Shown here: positions 11,725-23,164 of the stretch, one piece after another | How positions within the stretch are numbered: the first letter of the stretch is position 1 | Layout: every line of letters starts with the position of its first letter | Source of the DNA: Saccoglossus kowalevskii | Taxonomy: Eukaryota; Hemichordata; Enteropneusta; Harrimaniidae | Assembly: GCF_000003605.2 (NCBI RefSeq) | Contig: NW_003158724.1 | Location: 1,424,445-1,455,009 of the forward strand | Length of the DNA stretch: 30,565 nt | Direction of reading: 5' to 3' | Program-made: the position numbers and the translations under genes | The notes under the pieces: model-generated | The model's database searches: none | What the model was told of the DNA's origin: nothing | Seen by the model: the letters and a program-made list of their open reading frames with translations, nothing else

Positions 11725-11885
11725 GAGCAGCGTACAAGAATATACTAGAAGATAATATTTGGTAATCGTAGTAATTTTTAATAGTTATTTAGGACTACGA
11801 TTACCAAATATTATCTTCTATATATCATATTTATCAGTCCGAGCAGCGTTTATTAATTTATAAACTACTATTAAGAATATACTAG
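11725..11885. repeat. Perfect 27-bp inverted repeat flanked by direct repeats
   Basis: The arms 11746-11772 and 11794-11820 are perfect reverse complements over 27 bp, separated by a 21-nt A+T-rich spacer. Two short direct repeats lie on both sides in the same order: GAGCAGCGT at 11725-11733 and 11841-11849, and AAGAATATACTAG at 11736-11748 and 11873-11885. The structure could be a miniature palindromic transposon with duplicated flanks, or a recent foldback duplication. The hairpin also has the size of a small-RNA precursor. No other copy is visible in the window. Confidence 0.85.
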
Positions 11886-14800
11886 TATGTTCAATGTTCG
11901 TTGAGTGACATTCAATTTGAGAACTGTCGCCTGGCTCACAGATGTTAAACAGAACAATCTTTAATTAGATGGACTAACAGTCACGGTGAAGGGTGAGAGC
12001 ACAATTGCTGTCAACGCTGAATCGCCGTTATTCATAGGTTACGTAATTTTCCAGGACAAAGAAGCAATCATTGTATTAACATTTAATTATTGCAGCGTTC
12101 TCATTAGTGTGAGACTATATCTACTGTCACCGTTTAATATTAAAAAGTAATTTGCATTACATTATTATTGTGCAATCACAGAGGGTGTTAACTCATTCTT
12201 CAATAAAAGTACATCTACGGAAATGCCGATATTTTACGTGATGCTTAATATATACCATAGTTTGTGAATCACAGATATTTGCGATATATCTACTATATTG
12301 TGAAAATGACAACAAAGTCAATGGTATTGTGTAGGTTTACATCGGTTTGTATATAACTGATATTTTCCTATATTCAACGTTGACAGTTGATTGATAGACG
12401 TGAGACGGCCAACCACAAAGTGTCCAGTTATATTACGAAATGGGTTCAATGCATGTTATAGTTGATACATAGTATATTACAGGTATTGTTAACATATTAT
12501 TTGTGTATGTTAGCATAGCATTGGTGTAAATTCCTTACACGACCTCGTTGCGTGTGTTTTTAATGAGTTAATTCGTTTTTTGTGTTAAACAAGTAGTTGT
12601 CTTTATTGCACAGACACGTGGACGTGACTCGTACGTATGCAATATTCAGTCTACCGTATTGATAATTCGCACATGTCGTTATGAAGGTGGTCCCAAAAGA
12701 TCACCTAGTAATTAGTTTCGAATATTTTAAAATACAAATTGAAACCACGATACCTTACCCAGTGTCGACCAAGACTGACTCATAAGAAAATATATAGGAA
12801 CATTATTATATGGTATAAATAGGTTTTTATACACACATATGGTGACGTAGCAGAGGTCATTATGATAATATATTTGATTATTTTGTCAAATTATACACCG
12901 TTCTTGAGAACTGTGAAGTCGTGAAAATTAGTTGTTGATTTTCGAGGTTTAGTTTCTGTTTGTCACGTTAACCTGTTGGTCAAACATTTTCGGCAGTTTT
13001 ACCAATACAATATTATCATTTGGACAAGCTTTTACTAGTTTCACTATGTTTTGCTACAGTATTGATTATAGTGAATTACGCGTTGTAAAGTAAGAGTTAG
13101 TCATATTATGTTTTATATTACAAGAAACGTCGGGTTGGGTTCCCTCTGATCAAACATTTCGTCATCTTATGTTGATCCACATCGTCAATATTTAGTTGAA
13201 AACAACGTAATATTGTCAACTTTGTTTCTTCCCATTTAAGTATATTTAACAAAAATACTGTTGTGTGGAAACTGTGCCAGTCAGCTGAGTACACGGACAG
13301 TGGCTTATTTTACGACTACACTACAGCGAAAATCGATTAATACGGCAAACATTTTATGCAGTGATGTACGACTAGCTCATTCCAGGCTGGTCACGTAATA
13401 ACCGTCTGTCATATGAATTGCGTTTGCTTCTATTATAAAGACGAATATATTAAATTTGAAAAAAAATAGTTATCTTTATTCACGGATAACTAACAAAAAT
13501 GAAGCCGAAATGGTTGACTTATTTTGAGCGAAAGTCTGTTTTATATAATTTTATTTTGTTTTACCTCTCTCCAACCAATCCGTACATTATGTGTATATAA
13601 TAATGTGCACAGAAAAATAATATAGCCGATGTTAAGTTATGACGCATATAGTCAGATAGGCTGAAGTCAAAACGGGTATATGGGACACGTTATATGTATA
13701 TATTTACTATTACGTCAACAAACACATTCCTTTACGTCCCCGTACTACAACTTGTATTGTAATTTTTCTGGTTCTGATAGTTAATCGGTCAATTTGTATA
13801 TTATGTCTTATTGGGAAGAGTGTCCTACAATCTGGTATCCAGTATATCTTTTCCCGCATTAGCGCCAGCTGCGGCGGCGCCACGCGTCGATATGGCCGAC
13901 AGATCAGCGTGATGCCACTGACATAGACGTAATCCACGCTGCTTGATCGGTGTATCGAACGCCATTTCTATGTATTGGTGGCCATATTGAAACCTCGTCA
14001 AAAGTTTCCTATACAAAAACATGTAAAACATCTCATGTCGAAGCAGTCGTGACGTCCATGTAAAGTCTCAGTTGCCGAATGTAGGGTGCACGATAAATTA
14101 AATTAGTGTCAACCGAATATTATTTTCTTTGTTTCTTTTTTCATATTAAATGTTAATGGATAGAATTAAATAATAAAATCACACGGACTGTCTCTCAGAG
14201 ATTGACACGTCTCGCTGGTGCAGTTATCTGATGTAACGTGTAACGCATGCAGTGATGTTGACAGGCTTCATAGAAAAGGGAAAGAAAAGATGTATTTTAT
14301 TTGAATTAAAATAGCACGCAATGGTGCTCCACACGGCGCTGTTGAAATGATTAAATTGCAGAGCGGCAAATCTCACAAAAAGGAGACCATCCTGTCCGCC
14401 TGTCTGTTTTATTCATTTATATTCTAAGCAAGTCTGGATTTGTTATTTTGTTGATCTGCTACTCCACAAAACGCGTTAAATCATTTCCTTCACGCTCGCT
14501 GGGTCACGCGATAACAAAAATACTAATATCAGGAGATTGAACTTTTCCGTTCTTATGGTTTCGCCGAATGACGTCACTGATAGGCTACGTAATTATTCGT
14601 GCCTGGGGCAAACATTTTATTTGACTAATGCGCATAAAACGGAAAGGTCGAGAATAACTGACAAAGAAAATGGCATAGTCGGTATACTTAGATGGTTTCT
14701 GGATTACCACATGCCATACATATACCGCTTTATATTAAACACACAATGAAATGGACGTGGGGAGAGCATTAGCGTAATATGTTAATTTCTTGTGCGCATG

Positions 14801-15370
14801 AAAGGGAACACCTAAGACTGAGGGTGAGGGTGAGGTGTCACACTCGACTCAACAACGTCGGAGTTGGGGTATATGCCACATTTGGAAATGGGCGGACCAA
14901 CATTGAATGAGGCTCTGAGCAGGTAATTAACTCACGAGCAGCACGAAATGAAGCGAAAGTTTGCAGAGATGATCATATGTGCAACTATAACGTAGTAGAA
15001 TTATAGAACGATAAATTACGGGGAACCCACTAGTTATAGATATCGAGAAGTTTATTTGCGGATATTGACAATGACAACAAAATGGTTCCTTTTTCAAAAT
15101 ATAGAACAAGACCAATAACTATTGACCAAACCACAAAACTAGAAAATCGGTTACAAACACTGACAACGATCACATATACAGGAATACTGAAGGTTTTAAT
15201 TACAAACATACAAAACGAAAAAATTTCTACAAATTATATATACAGCGAAGAGATATTGTGCGGTACTAACATACTACATGCCTTGGAATAAATGAGACAG
15301 TAGGCCGATGAAAACGACAGTCATTTCTGGTACCTCATAGTCCTGAGGTGTACTATACTAGTGTCTATAT
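11886..15370. other. Unique A+T-rich sequence, nothing firmly assigned
   Basis: No recognisable gene. A somewhat G+C-richer patch at about 13855-13990 contains a short alanine/glycine-coding frame on the minus strand without homology that I can name. A full CRE palindrome (TGACGTCA) lies at 14569-14576. A small imperfect hairpin (GTACCTCA with TGAGGTGTAC) at 15330-15353 sits just before the 36-bp array. Confidence 0.4.
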
Positions 15371-15373
15371 TGC

Positions 15374-15590
15374 GCGCTCATAGAGTACCGTGATTAGTAC
15401 AACTCATCACGCGCTCATACAGTGCCATGATTGGTCAACTCATCACGCGCTCATACAGTGCCATGATTGGTCAACTCATCACGCGCTCATACAGTGCCAT
15501 GATTGGTCAACTCATCACGCGCTCATACAGTACCATGATTGGTCATCTCATCACGCGCTCATACAGTACCATGATTTCTCCACACATTAC
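15374..15590. repeat. 36-bp minisatellite, about six copies
   Basis: Units begin GCGCTCATACAGTGCCATGA at 15411, 15447, 15483, 15519 and 15555. They are preceded by one diverged 37-bp unit at 15374, and the last unit decays after 15576. Copies in the middle are nearly identical, which suggests recent expansion. Because 36 is a multiple of three, two reading frames stay open across the array and would encode 12-residue repeats. This is a by-product of the period and not evidence of a gene. Each central unit holds an ATTGG (inverted CCAAT box) in the setting TGACCAATCA on the minus strand. Confidence 0.95.
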
Positions 15591-16060
15591 CCGCACACAC
15601 TGCGACTTGTGGTGTGAGTAAGTCACTCAAATATGCTATTACACAAATTCAGAAGAGGTCGTCGGTTCTTCTCGGAGTGCGATAACTGGAGCATTGTTGT
15701 GTGCCTCTAATTATGATTGTGTATGTCAATTAGGAAAGTTGTAATTTTTTCACTATCTGTGACTTTTTTTAAGATAGAACATTAAATTGCATGATGGGTA
15801 ACTGCATAAGTGTGGTGTGAATGCATCGCTATGTATATATATGTATATGTTGACGGGTGCAGACTGCCTTGAATTTGATTTGATAAAAAAACGTGACTAA
15901 TTCATATTTGTGTCTTTCCACACTCATGAGGTGCCGTGCCTCCGTCGGCTGCTTCGCTATCTGGGGTGGCAATTGTTGTAGCGTTTAGTAATATTCATAT
16001 CGACACCCGAACAGGCGACATTTTCAAATCATATTACTATAGTAATAAAGAAAACAAATC
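15591..16060. other. Unique spacer between two minisatellites
   Basis: A+T-rich sequence with no recognised gene. A TATATATATGTATATG string lies near 15833-15850. Confidence 0.4.
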
Positions 16061-16447
16061 TGTCACTGTATATATAAGGAATATCTGCAAAATATATACA
16101 CCGAGGGGAAGGTGTACCAAAATAGATACTGTCTATAAATATATGCAATAACAAATATTCACACTGCAGGAATGTATATAAATATATATACTGAGGAAAT
16201 GTCTACAATCTATATCGAAGAAATATATGCATCGAAGAATGTCTACAGATATATAAAAACCAACAATTGTCTACAATTATAGACAATGAAGGATTATGTA
16301 CAAATATATACAACATGGGCATATCAACACATATATACAATGGGGGGGGTATATTCAAACATATTAACAGGAATTTCTACGAATATAAACAGGGCGAGAT
16401 ATCTACAAATTTATAACTTCAGATCATCTACGAATACATATCAGATC
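16061..16447. repeat. Degenerate A+T-rich minisatellite, unit about 26 bp
   Basis: About 14 to 15 diverged copies of a phrase close to GAATGTCTACAAATATATAC, followed by a short purine-rich end, repeat every 23-28 bp. Clear examples begin near 16171, 16197, 16233, 16261 and 16287. A run of eight G residues at about 16341 interrupts it. The array is old: copies differ at many sites but stay recognisable by the pattern TCTACA-ATATATA. Confidence 0.7.
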
Positions 16448-19400
16448 ATTAAATAGTCAGCGACAGCGTTTATTAAAAAGGAAGAAGTCGGGGAAGGCAG
16501 CTCAAACTTAATTATAATATATTACGGCCTAGTGTGACTGATTATTGCATGATTATGATATGAAATTCGAAATAACGAACTATGTGTTATTGAAGCCTCC
16601 CAATCAATGTTTCACTTCAATTCCTGCAATAATTCTGCCATAAAATTGAGGAATAAATTTCTCGTAAACATGAAATGCCTTGAATGTCAATTGGGATAAT
16701 CACAAATACTCGAAAAACAGTCCATGAGAAGGCGTATCGTTATTTGAAATCTCTTTGAGGTTCCCAGGCTTTGACTCCCGGGGGAAATTGAAATATTTTA
16801 TAACGGTCAGCCATCGAAATGACGACTCTAGTGTACAATGTTACAGTTCAACGTACGTACAGTTTACGAGCCCCTCGCGAATACTAAAACAACCCCTTTT
16901 AACTCCATGAACTATAAAACTGAAGATCAGTTTAAAACACCCGTGCTTCGAAAACCTCGCATTAAAGCAATTGGAACAAACAATTCTACACATCACATTA
17001 ATTCATATACTATGTTTTCAACATTTTCTTATAAATGTCCATTAAATGTCATGCAATATTTATAAGACTAACTTAAAGCAAGGAGGAAGTATGTACACAA
17101 ACTAAACAGAAGCATTTACGAGCCACTTGGTCCCAAAGTTGACCAAGGGAATCTTGGCAAGAAAATGCCCAGTTAAATATTTGTGAGACTGGTCGCATCA
17201 CCTAATATATAAACTCATGGGTCCCAGACGTTGTTTTATCAACCTAGATAGGAACTAGAATATAATCACTTTGAACATGTACATACCTGGATAGTTTATT
17301 GCTAATCGACATGTGCAAATCTTCACTGTGCTGTGTTTTGTCGATATTTGCCTACGGACGCCAAAGCAATACTTCGAGTTCGGAAAACGAAGAACTGCGA
17401 TGGCCTTTACAATTGCGTACAATGTTACCGATATGTTGAGGTGGAAAACAGCTAACAAGAATATTCAACAGTTAAATAGCCAGCTCGATGTTGTATTAAT
17501 GGTGTCGATTAACTCTACTGTATGATTTCAGCTGCGAATTTCCGTACGTGAGAACAAATCGCGGAATATTGTTGACTTAGCATAAAATAACGCCTTGTTC
17601 CTTTTTGACAATTCTATATTGTGTCCGTAATTCTGCACGTGGCTTGGATACATATACAACTGCGATGAGGGACTTCCGTGTGCAGAAAACTACGGTCCTT
17701 TCAGGAAATGCACTGTATGTCACAGCCTGTGCCTATTGCAAACGAGTGACTTCACAGTATGGTAGTATAGTCATTTCCGGGTAGTATAATCACGTATTGG
17801 CTGTATGATTGATGCCTCTGAATAACGTACTCATCAGCAACACATGCAACGCAATGAATGGAATGATGCGAATACATCGTAATGGAGATGCATTCATCGA
17901 AGGCCAGTCGGAAAGCGCGGCGGCTGATTGGTTCATTGAATAGCGTCGATTGGAAAAAGAAGGCGTACAGCGAAATGGCACTGTGAGGCAAATTATACAG
18001 TGAAATCAGGTAGAAGGGGTGCAAGAAAGCCCCATAATGAAGGCGGCATCTACTAATTGCCCAGCAAGGTGGATGGATAGTATATATCGATATATTCACT
18101 ATTTATTTGACGAGCAAAGTGCGTGTTGAAACATTCAGAATGAAAGCGCAATCACAAATTCTCTGTATCTGTTTTAATATTTAAAGAGAGAGACTATCTA
18201 AAAAACATACTGTCATGGTTAATTTATTTTTTGTAATCACTAGCCAATACACGGTTTTTTTATTTTTTTTATTTTCATTTTTTTTAGTTTAGTTTAGGTC
18301 CCCCTACTCGGTGAGTTTGTACACGTATAATTACACCGGCTGCCTGGACGGATATAATTGCCAATCCTACAGGGTAGCATTGTTAGCGGACAGGATGTTG
18401 TAAATCCAACAAGGATGCTCGGACAATCGAGAGGAAAACTATATAATTCACTTAGTTATTAATAGACAATTGTCATGTGCATAAATAATGCAATAATGCA
18501 CGATATTTGCAAATTTGTTTTTAATTTGCATAAAATAAAAGTAAAATGAGAAGGTAAAATTTATATTCATACTTGAAACAGTCCTTGGTGAAGAGTATAG
18601 GTAATTGCTCCTACAAATTTCTCTTGTTCTGATCTTACAATGTGTTATTCTTACTAACAAATGTACACCAATAACACTCGTGTATTTGTTAAGCATTGAT
18701 TAGAAAGCATTTTGTGAATACCTAAACAATGTCCGCCATTGAAGTCATATAGACGCTACTGCAAAAGCTCTGAACGCTAATTCCAAATGTTCAATCAGCT
18801 AACTTCGATTTGTCATGATATTGGTAAATGTTATTACGAGATAAGTAAAAGTTCTTTGATGTGCCAGTCTAAACATATATATTTATATTGCTGCAATGTG
18901 TCAATCTTCGGGGAAAATATTTTTACGTATTGGTGTTTTTGAACGGCGTGTTTCTTGTTGTTGCTGTTTTTATACAGAAAACGTGAACAAATCCACTAAA
19001 ACGATAGATTTGGTGATTATGAATAATTAATAGTAATACCGAGTTAAACAAAAAATGTTGTTTCAACAAATTGATCCGCAACTTGTAATACATAACACTG
19101 AAATTATGTTTTAAATTAGTTCAATGGTGTTTTTTGTCAATGTTACTCAAGATGGCCGACGTTGTGATGTGGTTTTCATACGATATAGTGGTCATCTGAA
19201 TATCTGCTGATAGGACCAACATTCATTGCTACGGCAACCAATGACCAGAAGTGTATGAATGGCAATACTCAGTTTGATATAAACCATTTCATCATAATTA
19301 ACTTTATTCAAAACAATATCTAGGAACGACTCGTGCATTTCATTATAAATATATGCTTGACGAGTTACATCAGAGTTTAAAACGTGTAACCTGCCCTAGT

Positions 19401-20395
19401 AGCTGAGATTTAACTGAAACAATTAACGTAAATATAAGTCTATTTAGGCAAAACGAATAGATGGCTACGTGAGGCGAGATTTAAATTTACTCCTGGCGAA
19501 GCATCCCTGTATATATATAGTTTTGCATTTGTTCTTCACTGCGTTAAAATTTTAGAACTTCAGCAAATTTCGCAGTCAATAAGATTTATTCCGTCCTAAA
19601 GTATGGATATATTTCCTAAAATGGAATATGTATATACCCCGACAGTTTCAAGTAATAATATAAATAATATTCGTGGTGGTTCCGAATTCCTACCCAATCA
19701 CGTTAAACATTTCGAAATCATAGGTTTCTTAATGTGGTTCCGAGACGACATCAGTTAGTACAAATAAAGCAATAAACTATAACTTTCATTTTTGAAGGAT
19801 TTCTGTAAAATACAAGTAAGCTGAGTCCAATAGCATTGTTACTTAGTAATTGGATCTTGGTCTCGGGTGACTACAAACACTGGTGCTACGATGATGATGT
19901 ATTAAGTATCGTCATTTCACATTATTTCTTTTAGATTGAACATGGTGTTTTCTTATAATGCAAGTCGAACTCGTTGAATTGTTTAATCTGTCCCTTCCCA
20001 TGTGTGACTAATTGAGAATACTGTGACAAGGACCACGTTATTAGGGCATGTCATTTAGTTCCATAATTAGTTACCCAGGTAATTAGTTAAACTATATTTT
20101 GGGTAATGTCGGTGAGCTTTTAACAAAGTTCCTTTTCCCAAGATTTCAAGGGGTTTGCTTGATATCTTTAAAACGACTTGTTACTCTCGCGATAATGATG
20201 CAAATGTATTCATTAATTTGCATAAATCAAAGATGGCGAAACATGTGCAATTATTATGAAATAATCACGAAGCCCCTGATGATTACATTAGTTCTGATTA
20301 ATTTGATTCGGTTAATTTTTAATGAGTAGAAGGCATGGTACGAAAATAGAACCGACGTTATTAGTTCACGCGTGAGTTGAGCGGGATTCAAGATG
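16448..20395. other. Unique A+T-rich sequence, nothing firmly assigned
   Basis: It holds a T-rich tract at 18255-18285. A 44-codon cysteine-rich open frame lies at 17631-17765 (+). A 115-codon minus-strand frame at 17752-18099 is unrecognised. No gene, RNA or repeat can be firmly supported. Confidence 0.4.
18255..18285. repeat. Poly-T-rich tract
   Basis: A run of T residues broken by single A or C bases and ending TTTTTTTTAG. It could be the tail of an old minus-strand retroposed sequence or a polypyrimidine tract. No element body was recognised next to it. Confidence 0.5.
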
Positions 20396-20404
20396 CCAAA
20401 CGAA

Positions 20405-21105
20405 ACAGACTGCAAAACAGTTAACCATATTTTCCAGACATGTGTCTTATTATATGGTGCAGAAATTGGGGGAATGGAAATCTTAGATAACAATAAATGG
20501 GTTAAAACTTCAATAGAAAAAGTTCATCTAAAATTTTGCAAACAACTATTGAATCTAAACAAATTTTCCACGAATATTGCATGTAAAGCAGAGCTGGAAG
20601 AATTCCCATTACTTATTAATATTTAAATAAATCTAATTTAGAACAAATCTGTAATCGGAGACAATTTAACACAGGATTCAAAACAAATTACGAATGTGAT
20701 AAAAAGGATTACATTGTATTCTGGAAAGAATGTCTTAAGAAAAAAAAGCTTGAAACATATGTAATGTTTAAATATACCTATACTTATGAACCATATTTAT
20801 CTGTACTTCCCCTCAAATAAAGAGTCACTTTTTTGTAAATTTAGAACCAGTAACCATAACCTATAGAAACTGGTAGACACTCAACCCAAAACTCCAATTG
20901 AAAATATAACTTGCATAAACTGTTCTCATAATAAAGCTGAAGATGAATTCAATTTCTCCATGGATTGGCATTTCTACAGCAATTACCGAGACGAAATGTA
21001 AAAAAATGTTGACCCCCCCCCCCTAAGGAAATAGATAATAAACAAACACATTTATATTTCTGATGATTATTCTGATGATTATTCTGATTATTATTACCTT
21101 GAAGG
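20405..21105 (+). mobile_element. LINE A: 3' fragment of a non-LTR retrotransposon
   Basis: A 5'-truncated, inactive LINE copy. It starts inside the C-terminal part of the polymerase ORF and runs through the zinc-knuckle region into a short 3' end. The end has a run of 11 C at 21013-21023 and a tandem tail of CTGATGATTATT-type units (about 21058-21100). LINE tails made of short tandem repeats are known for CR1/L2-like elements, so that affiliation is likely but not proven. It lies tail to tail with LINE B on the other strand. Confidence 0.75.
20408..20997 (+). pseudogene. LINE polymerase C-terminus, broken
   Basis: The translated frame at 20393-20623 contains TCVLLYGAEIGG and IEKVHLKFCKQLLNLNK. 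I recognise these as the conserved 'LLYGAEIWG' and 'IEKVHLxFCK' blocks found C-terminal to the reverse transcriptase of many LINEs. The missing tryptophan and a skipped Pro-Ile/Val-like dipeptide mark decay. After a stop at 20624 the match continues in other frames: DYIVFWKECLKKKKLETYVMFKYTY, split by the stop of the frame, then ETGRHSTQN. Last comes CINCSHNKAEDEFNF, the start of a CCHC knuckle whose His and last Cys are replaced. Several frameshifts and stops make it non-functional. Confidence 0.75.
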
Positions 21106-21119
21106 ACATTTCAGGTGGA

Positions 21120-21424
21120 TCATGGTAGGAAGAGGAGGTCCATATTAGATTTTGGGTGGTGCATTATTTCTATAGTAAGGAATTTGCGTGTTTTGGTATC
21201 TAACTTCATCTCACTTAGTTTCTAGTTAATAATGTTAAAGCTGTAAGTTACAACTGGTATGGCTATTCTTTCCCGACTTTTTCTTTCACGGCGGAGTGTC
21301 TCCTTCATTGATTCGTAGATACTTGTAGGTTCACTCATATTCTCTTTGATTGTTGTGTCAGTGTCAATAGTTATGTTGGGTCAATCTCCCTTGATTTCAT
21401 CACTGAAAGTCTTAACTATGTGTA
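21120..21424 (-). pseudogene. LINE B post-RT fragment
   Basis: In pieces the minus strand reads IDTDTTIKENMSE, then PTSIYESMKETLRRERK, then AIPVVTYSFNIIN followed by a stop, then KLDTKTRKFLTIEIMHHPKS and a final LLFLP. These correspond to the thumb-side blocks 'AIPVVTYSFNIINW' and 'TKTRKLLTMHKMHHPKAD' that I know from this family. The order is right but frames shift and stops intervene. The match ends near 21120, so the expected C-terminal endonuclease part is absent. Confidence 0.7.
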
Positions 21425-22110
21425 GAAGTTTGTTGATTGCCTCCTTGAAATATTCCGCTTTTGATGTTTACTGAACTGATGTTTACTGAACGTGATTCCA
21501 GTGACCCTTCAGCATGATTCAAGTGTGAGGTGGTTTTCCAAGTCGTCATGCTCTCAGAGATGAACTTTGTGATGGTAAGGTATATTCTGTACATTCCAAG
21601 TGTCTTAGTGATCCAGCTATGGGGCAGGCTGTCAAATGTTTTTGTAGTCAATCCATGCTGTTGATAGGTTCTTTCTTTTTCTTTTTGCATCCTCCAAGAC
21701 CATTTTGTTGATGAGGAGTTGGTCCTTGTAACTATTGCTATCTTTTCTACATCTTTTCTGCTTTCTGCTTCAGTTGGGTCTGGCGAAGATACGCATAAGT
21801 TCTTTCTGTTATTAATGATGTTAATATGTTGTACATAGTTGGAAGGCAAGTGATGGGTCTGTAGTTTTGGGGGTTCTTTGTTTCCTCTGTTTTTGGAAGT
21901 AGATATGTTGTTCCTTCTGTTAACCATTCAGGGCATTTTTCTGTTTTTTTCACTGCGTCTGAGTAGGCTTTACTCATGTGTGTAGATAGATGTTTGGTTT
22001 TTATCCAAAAGTTGTCTATGCCATCCATTCCTGGTGCCTCCCAGTTGTGGTTCTCTTTATGTCTCAGTGGTCTCTTCGATGTTGATTTCAGACCATTTTT
22101 GATGTTCTAG
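21425..22110 (-). pseudogene. LINE B reverse transcriptase, broken and internally deleted
   Basis: Minus-strand translation shows, in order: WSEINIEET, then NHNWEAPGMDGIDNFWIKTK (RT entry block), PEWLTEGTTYLLPKTEETKN, and NYRPITCLPTMYNILTSLIT (RT motif 2a region). Next comes a decayed 'DQLLINKMVLED' block split by a frameshift. It is followed by TFDSLPHSWITKTLGMY (motif A region, catalytic Asp context), TTWKTTSHLNHAEGSLESRS, and KSGIFQGG (motif B, normally GIFQGDSLSP). Immediately afterwards, near 21440, the frame jumps to NKLLHIVKTFSDEI. In intact relatives this lies tens of residues beyond the YMDD box, so the catalytic YMDD segment has been removed. Stops and frameshifts confirm inactivity. 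Confidence 0.85.
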
Positions 22111-22619
22111 GTTTATGTTCTCGTGTTCTTGTTTCCTAATCCACAAGGCGCAAACATTGTACTGCTTTTACTTGTCCCAAATTTCTCAACCGCTTGTATT
22201 CAATGTGGCTCATTTACAATAATTTTCTCTCTTCTTAGCTCTCTGTAGAGTTTTTAGGGTCTTCTTTAAAGATCTTATTCTGTCTAAAAAAATTGCTTCT
22301 CTTTCAGAATTTTGCCTGGATTTGTTGTTTCATGACCCTTGGTATGTCATCTGCAGTTTTGATGTTTAGTTTCTACTCTAATTGTTTTCTCTTCTTTTTT
22401 TTACATGGTACCTTTTACTATTTCACATCATATGGATAGGTCATTTCGTTTTTGTTTTATCTCGTTCTCAATCTTTGTTTTCCAAGTTGGCTTTTTCAGT
22501 TTAGTTTTTCTTTCTTTGTTTGGGTTTTTGGCCTAGTTGTTCTATGATGGATTGTGCAGCTGCATATATTAGCTGGTTTATCTCCGTAAGACAAAGCTGC
22601 TTTTTGACCTCTGTAAGTG

Positions 22620-23080
22620 CTATATTTGCTGTTTTGATAGCGGGGTGGTCTTGTTTATCATTGGGAGTGCCATTCTATATTTTATTGGCTGCTCTTTAGT
22701 TGTTTCCCATATTTGAAATATTCTTGTTCGCATCATTTCAGTGCTACTATCTTCTTGCTCACCCTGCTGTTCTCGAGTAGCATCAATCTCAGGTGATTCG
22801 ACCTCACCTTCAGGTTCTTGGTTTTTTTGTTGCTCTAACTCACTCGTGTTGTTTTCTGGGGACTTTTCCCTGATTCTATCTCTAATGTTTCCGAGCTCGG
22901 TGTCAGTGAGCCTTTTATTCTTGATGATATCTCCTTTTATATTAGCCAGTTTATTGGCATCCAGGTACATCCTTGTTGTGTTTTTGTCTCTTGCCAGATG
23001 TTGTATGTTTCTCTGGTGGTGGTATGTTGAGATGGTGATGAGGCGGCGGTGTAATAAGCCTCCACACTTTACGCCTTCCG
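22620..23080 (-). pseudogene. LINE B N-terminal region, broken
   Basis: On the minus strand the frame ending at 22620 and starting at 22970 reads MYLDANKLANIKGDIIKNKRLTDTEL and onward through an acidic Glu/Gln-rich linker to RMALPMINKTTPLS. Upstream, in a shifted frame, EAYYTAASSPS and RETYNIWQERQKH continue the same protein. This is the region before the RT in this LINE type. At least one frameshift near 22975 separates the two parts. The plus-strand open frame over 22741-23157 is the antisense shadow of this coding sequence. Confidence 0.7.
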
Positions 23081-23164
23081 CCTGGTTCTCTACTGATAGG
23101 CGTGATTTACTTCTTGATTCAAACCCTTGTGGCAGCCATGTTTGTTTTTATTATTAGCGGACGC

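Larger units (their letters stand above)
21120..23160 (-). mobile_element. LINE B: degenerate non-LTR retrotransposon of another lineage
   Basis: A minus-strand LINE remnant covering about 2 kb, with protein similarity visible in pieces from an N-terminal region (near 23080) to the post-RT region (near 21120). Its RT style (PEWLTEGTTYLLPK, NYRPITCLPTMY) is what I remember for R2/R4/NeSL-like elements, which carry a C-terminal restriction-like endonuclease. No such endonuclease remains here. The clade call is from memory and uncertain. The 3' part is missing, and an internal deletion removes the RT catalytic motif. Confidence 0.85.

Noticed and set aside
14569-14576. CRE palindrome TGACGTCA as a regulatory site
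   Set aside because: A single 8-bp palindrome is expected occasionally by chance in 30 kb, and no promoter lies beside it.
15390-15617. Open frames with 12-residue repeats as a repeat protein gene
   Set aside because: They follow automatically from a 36-bp minisatellite. Flanking codons and a start context give no support.
17752-18099. 115-codon minus-strand frame as a gene
   Set aside because: No homology recognised and no regulatory context. This length is possible by chance in a 30-kb window.
22741-23157. 138-codon serine/leucine-rich plus-strand frame
   Set aside because: It is the antisense of the LINE B N-terminal region, which has recognisable sequence on the minus strand.
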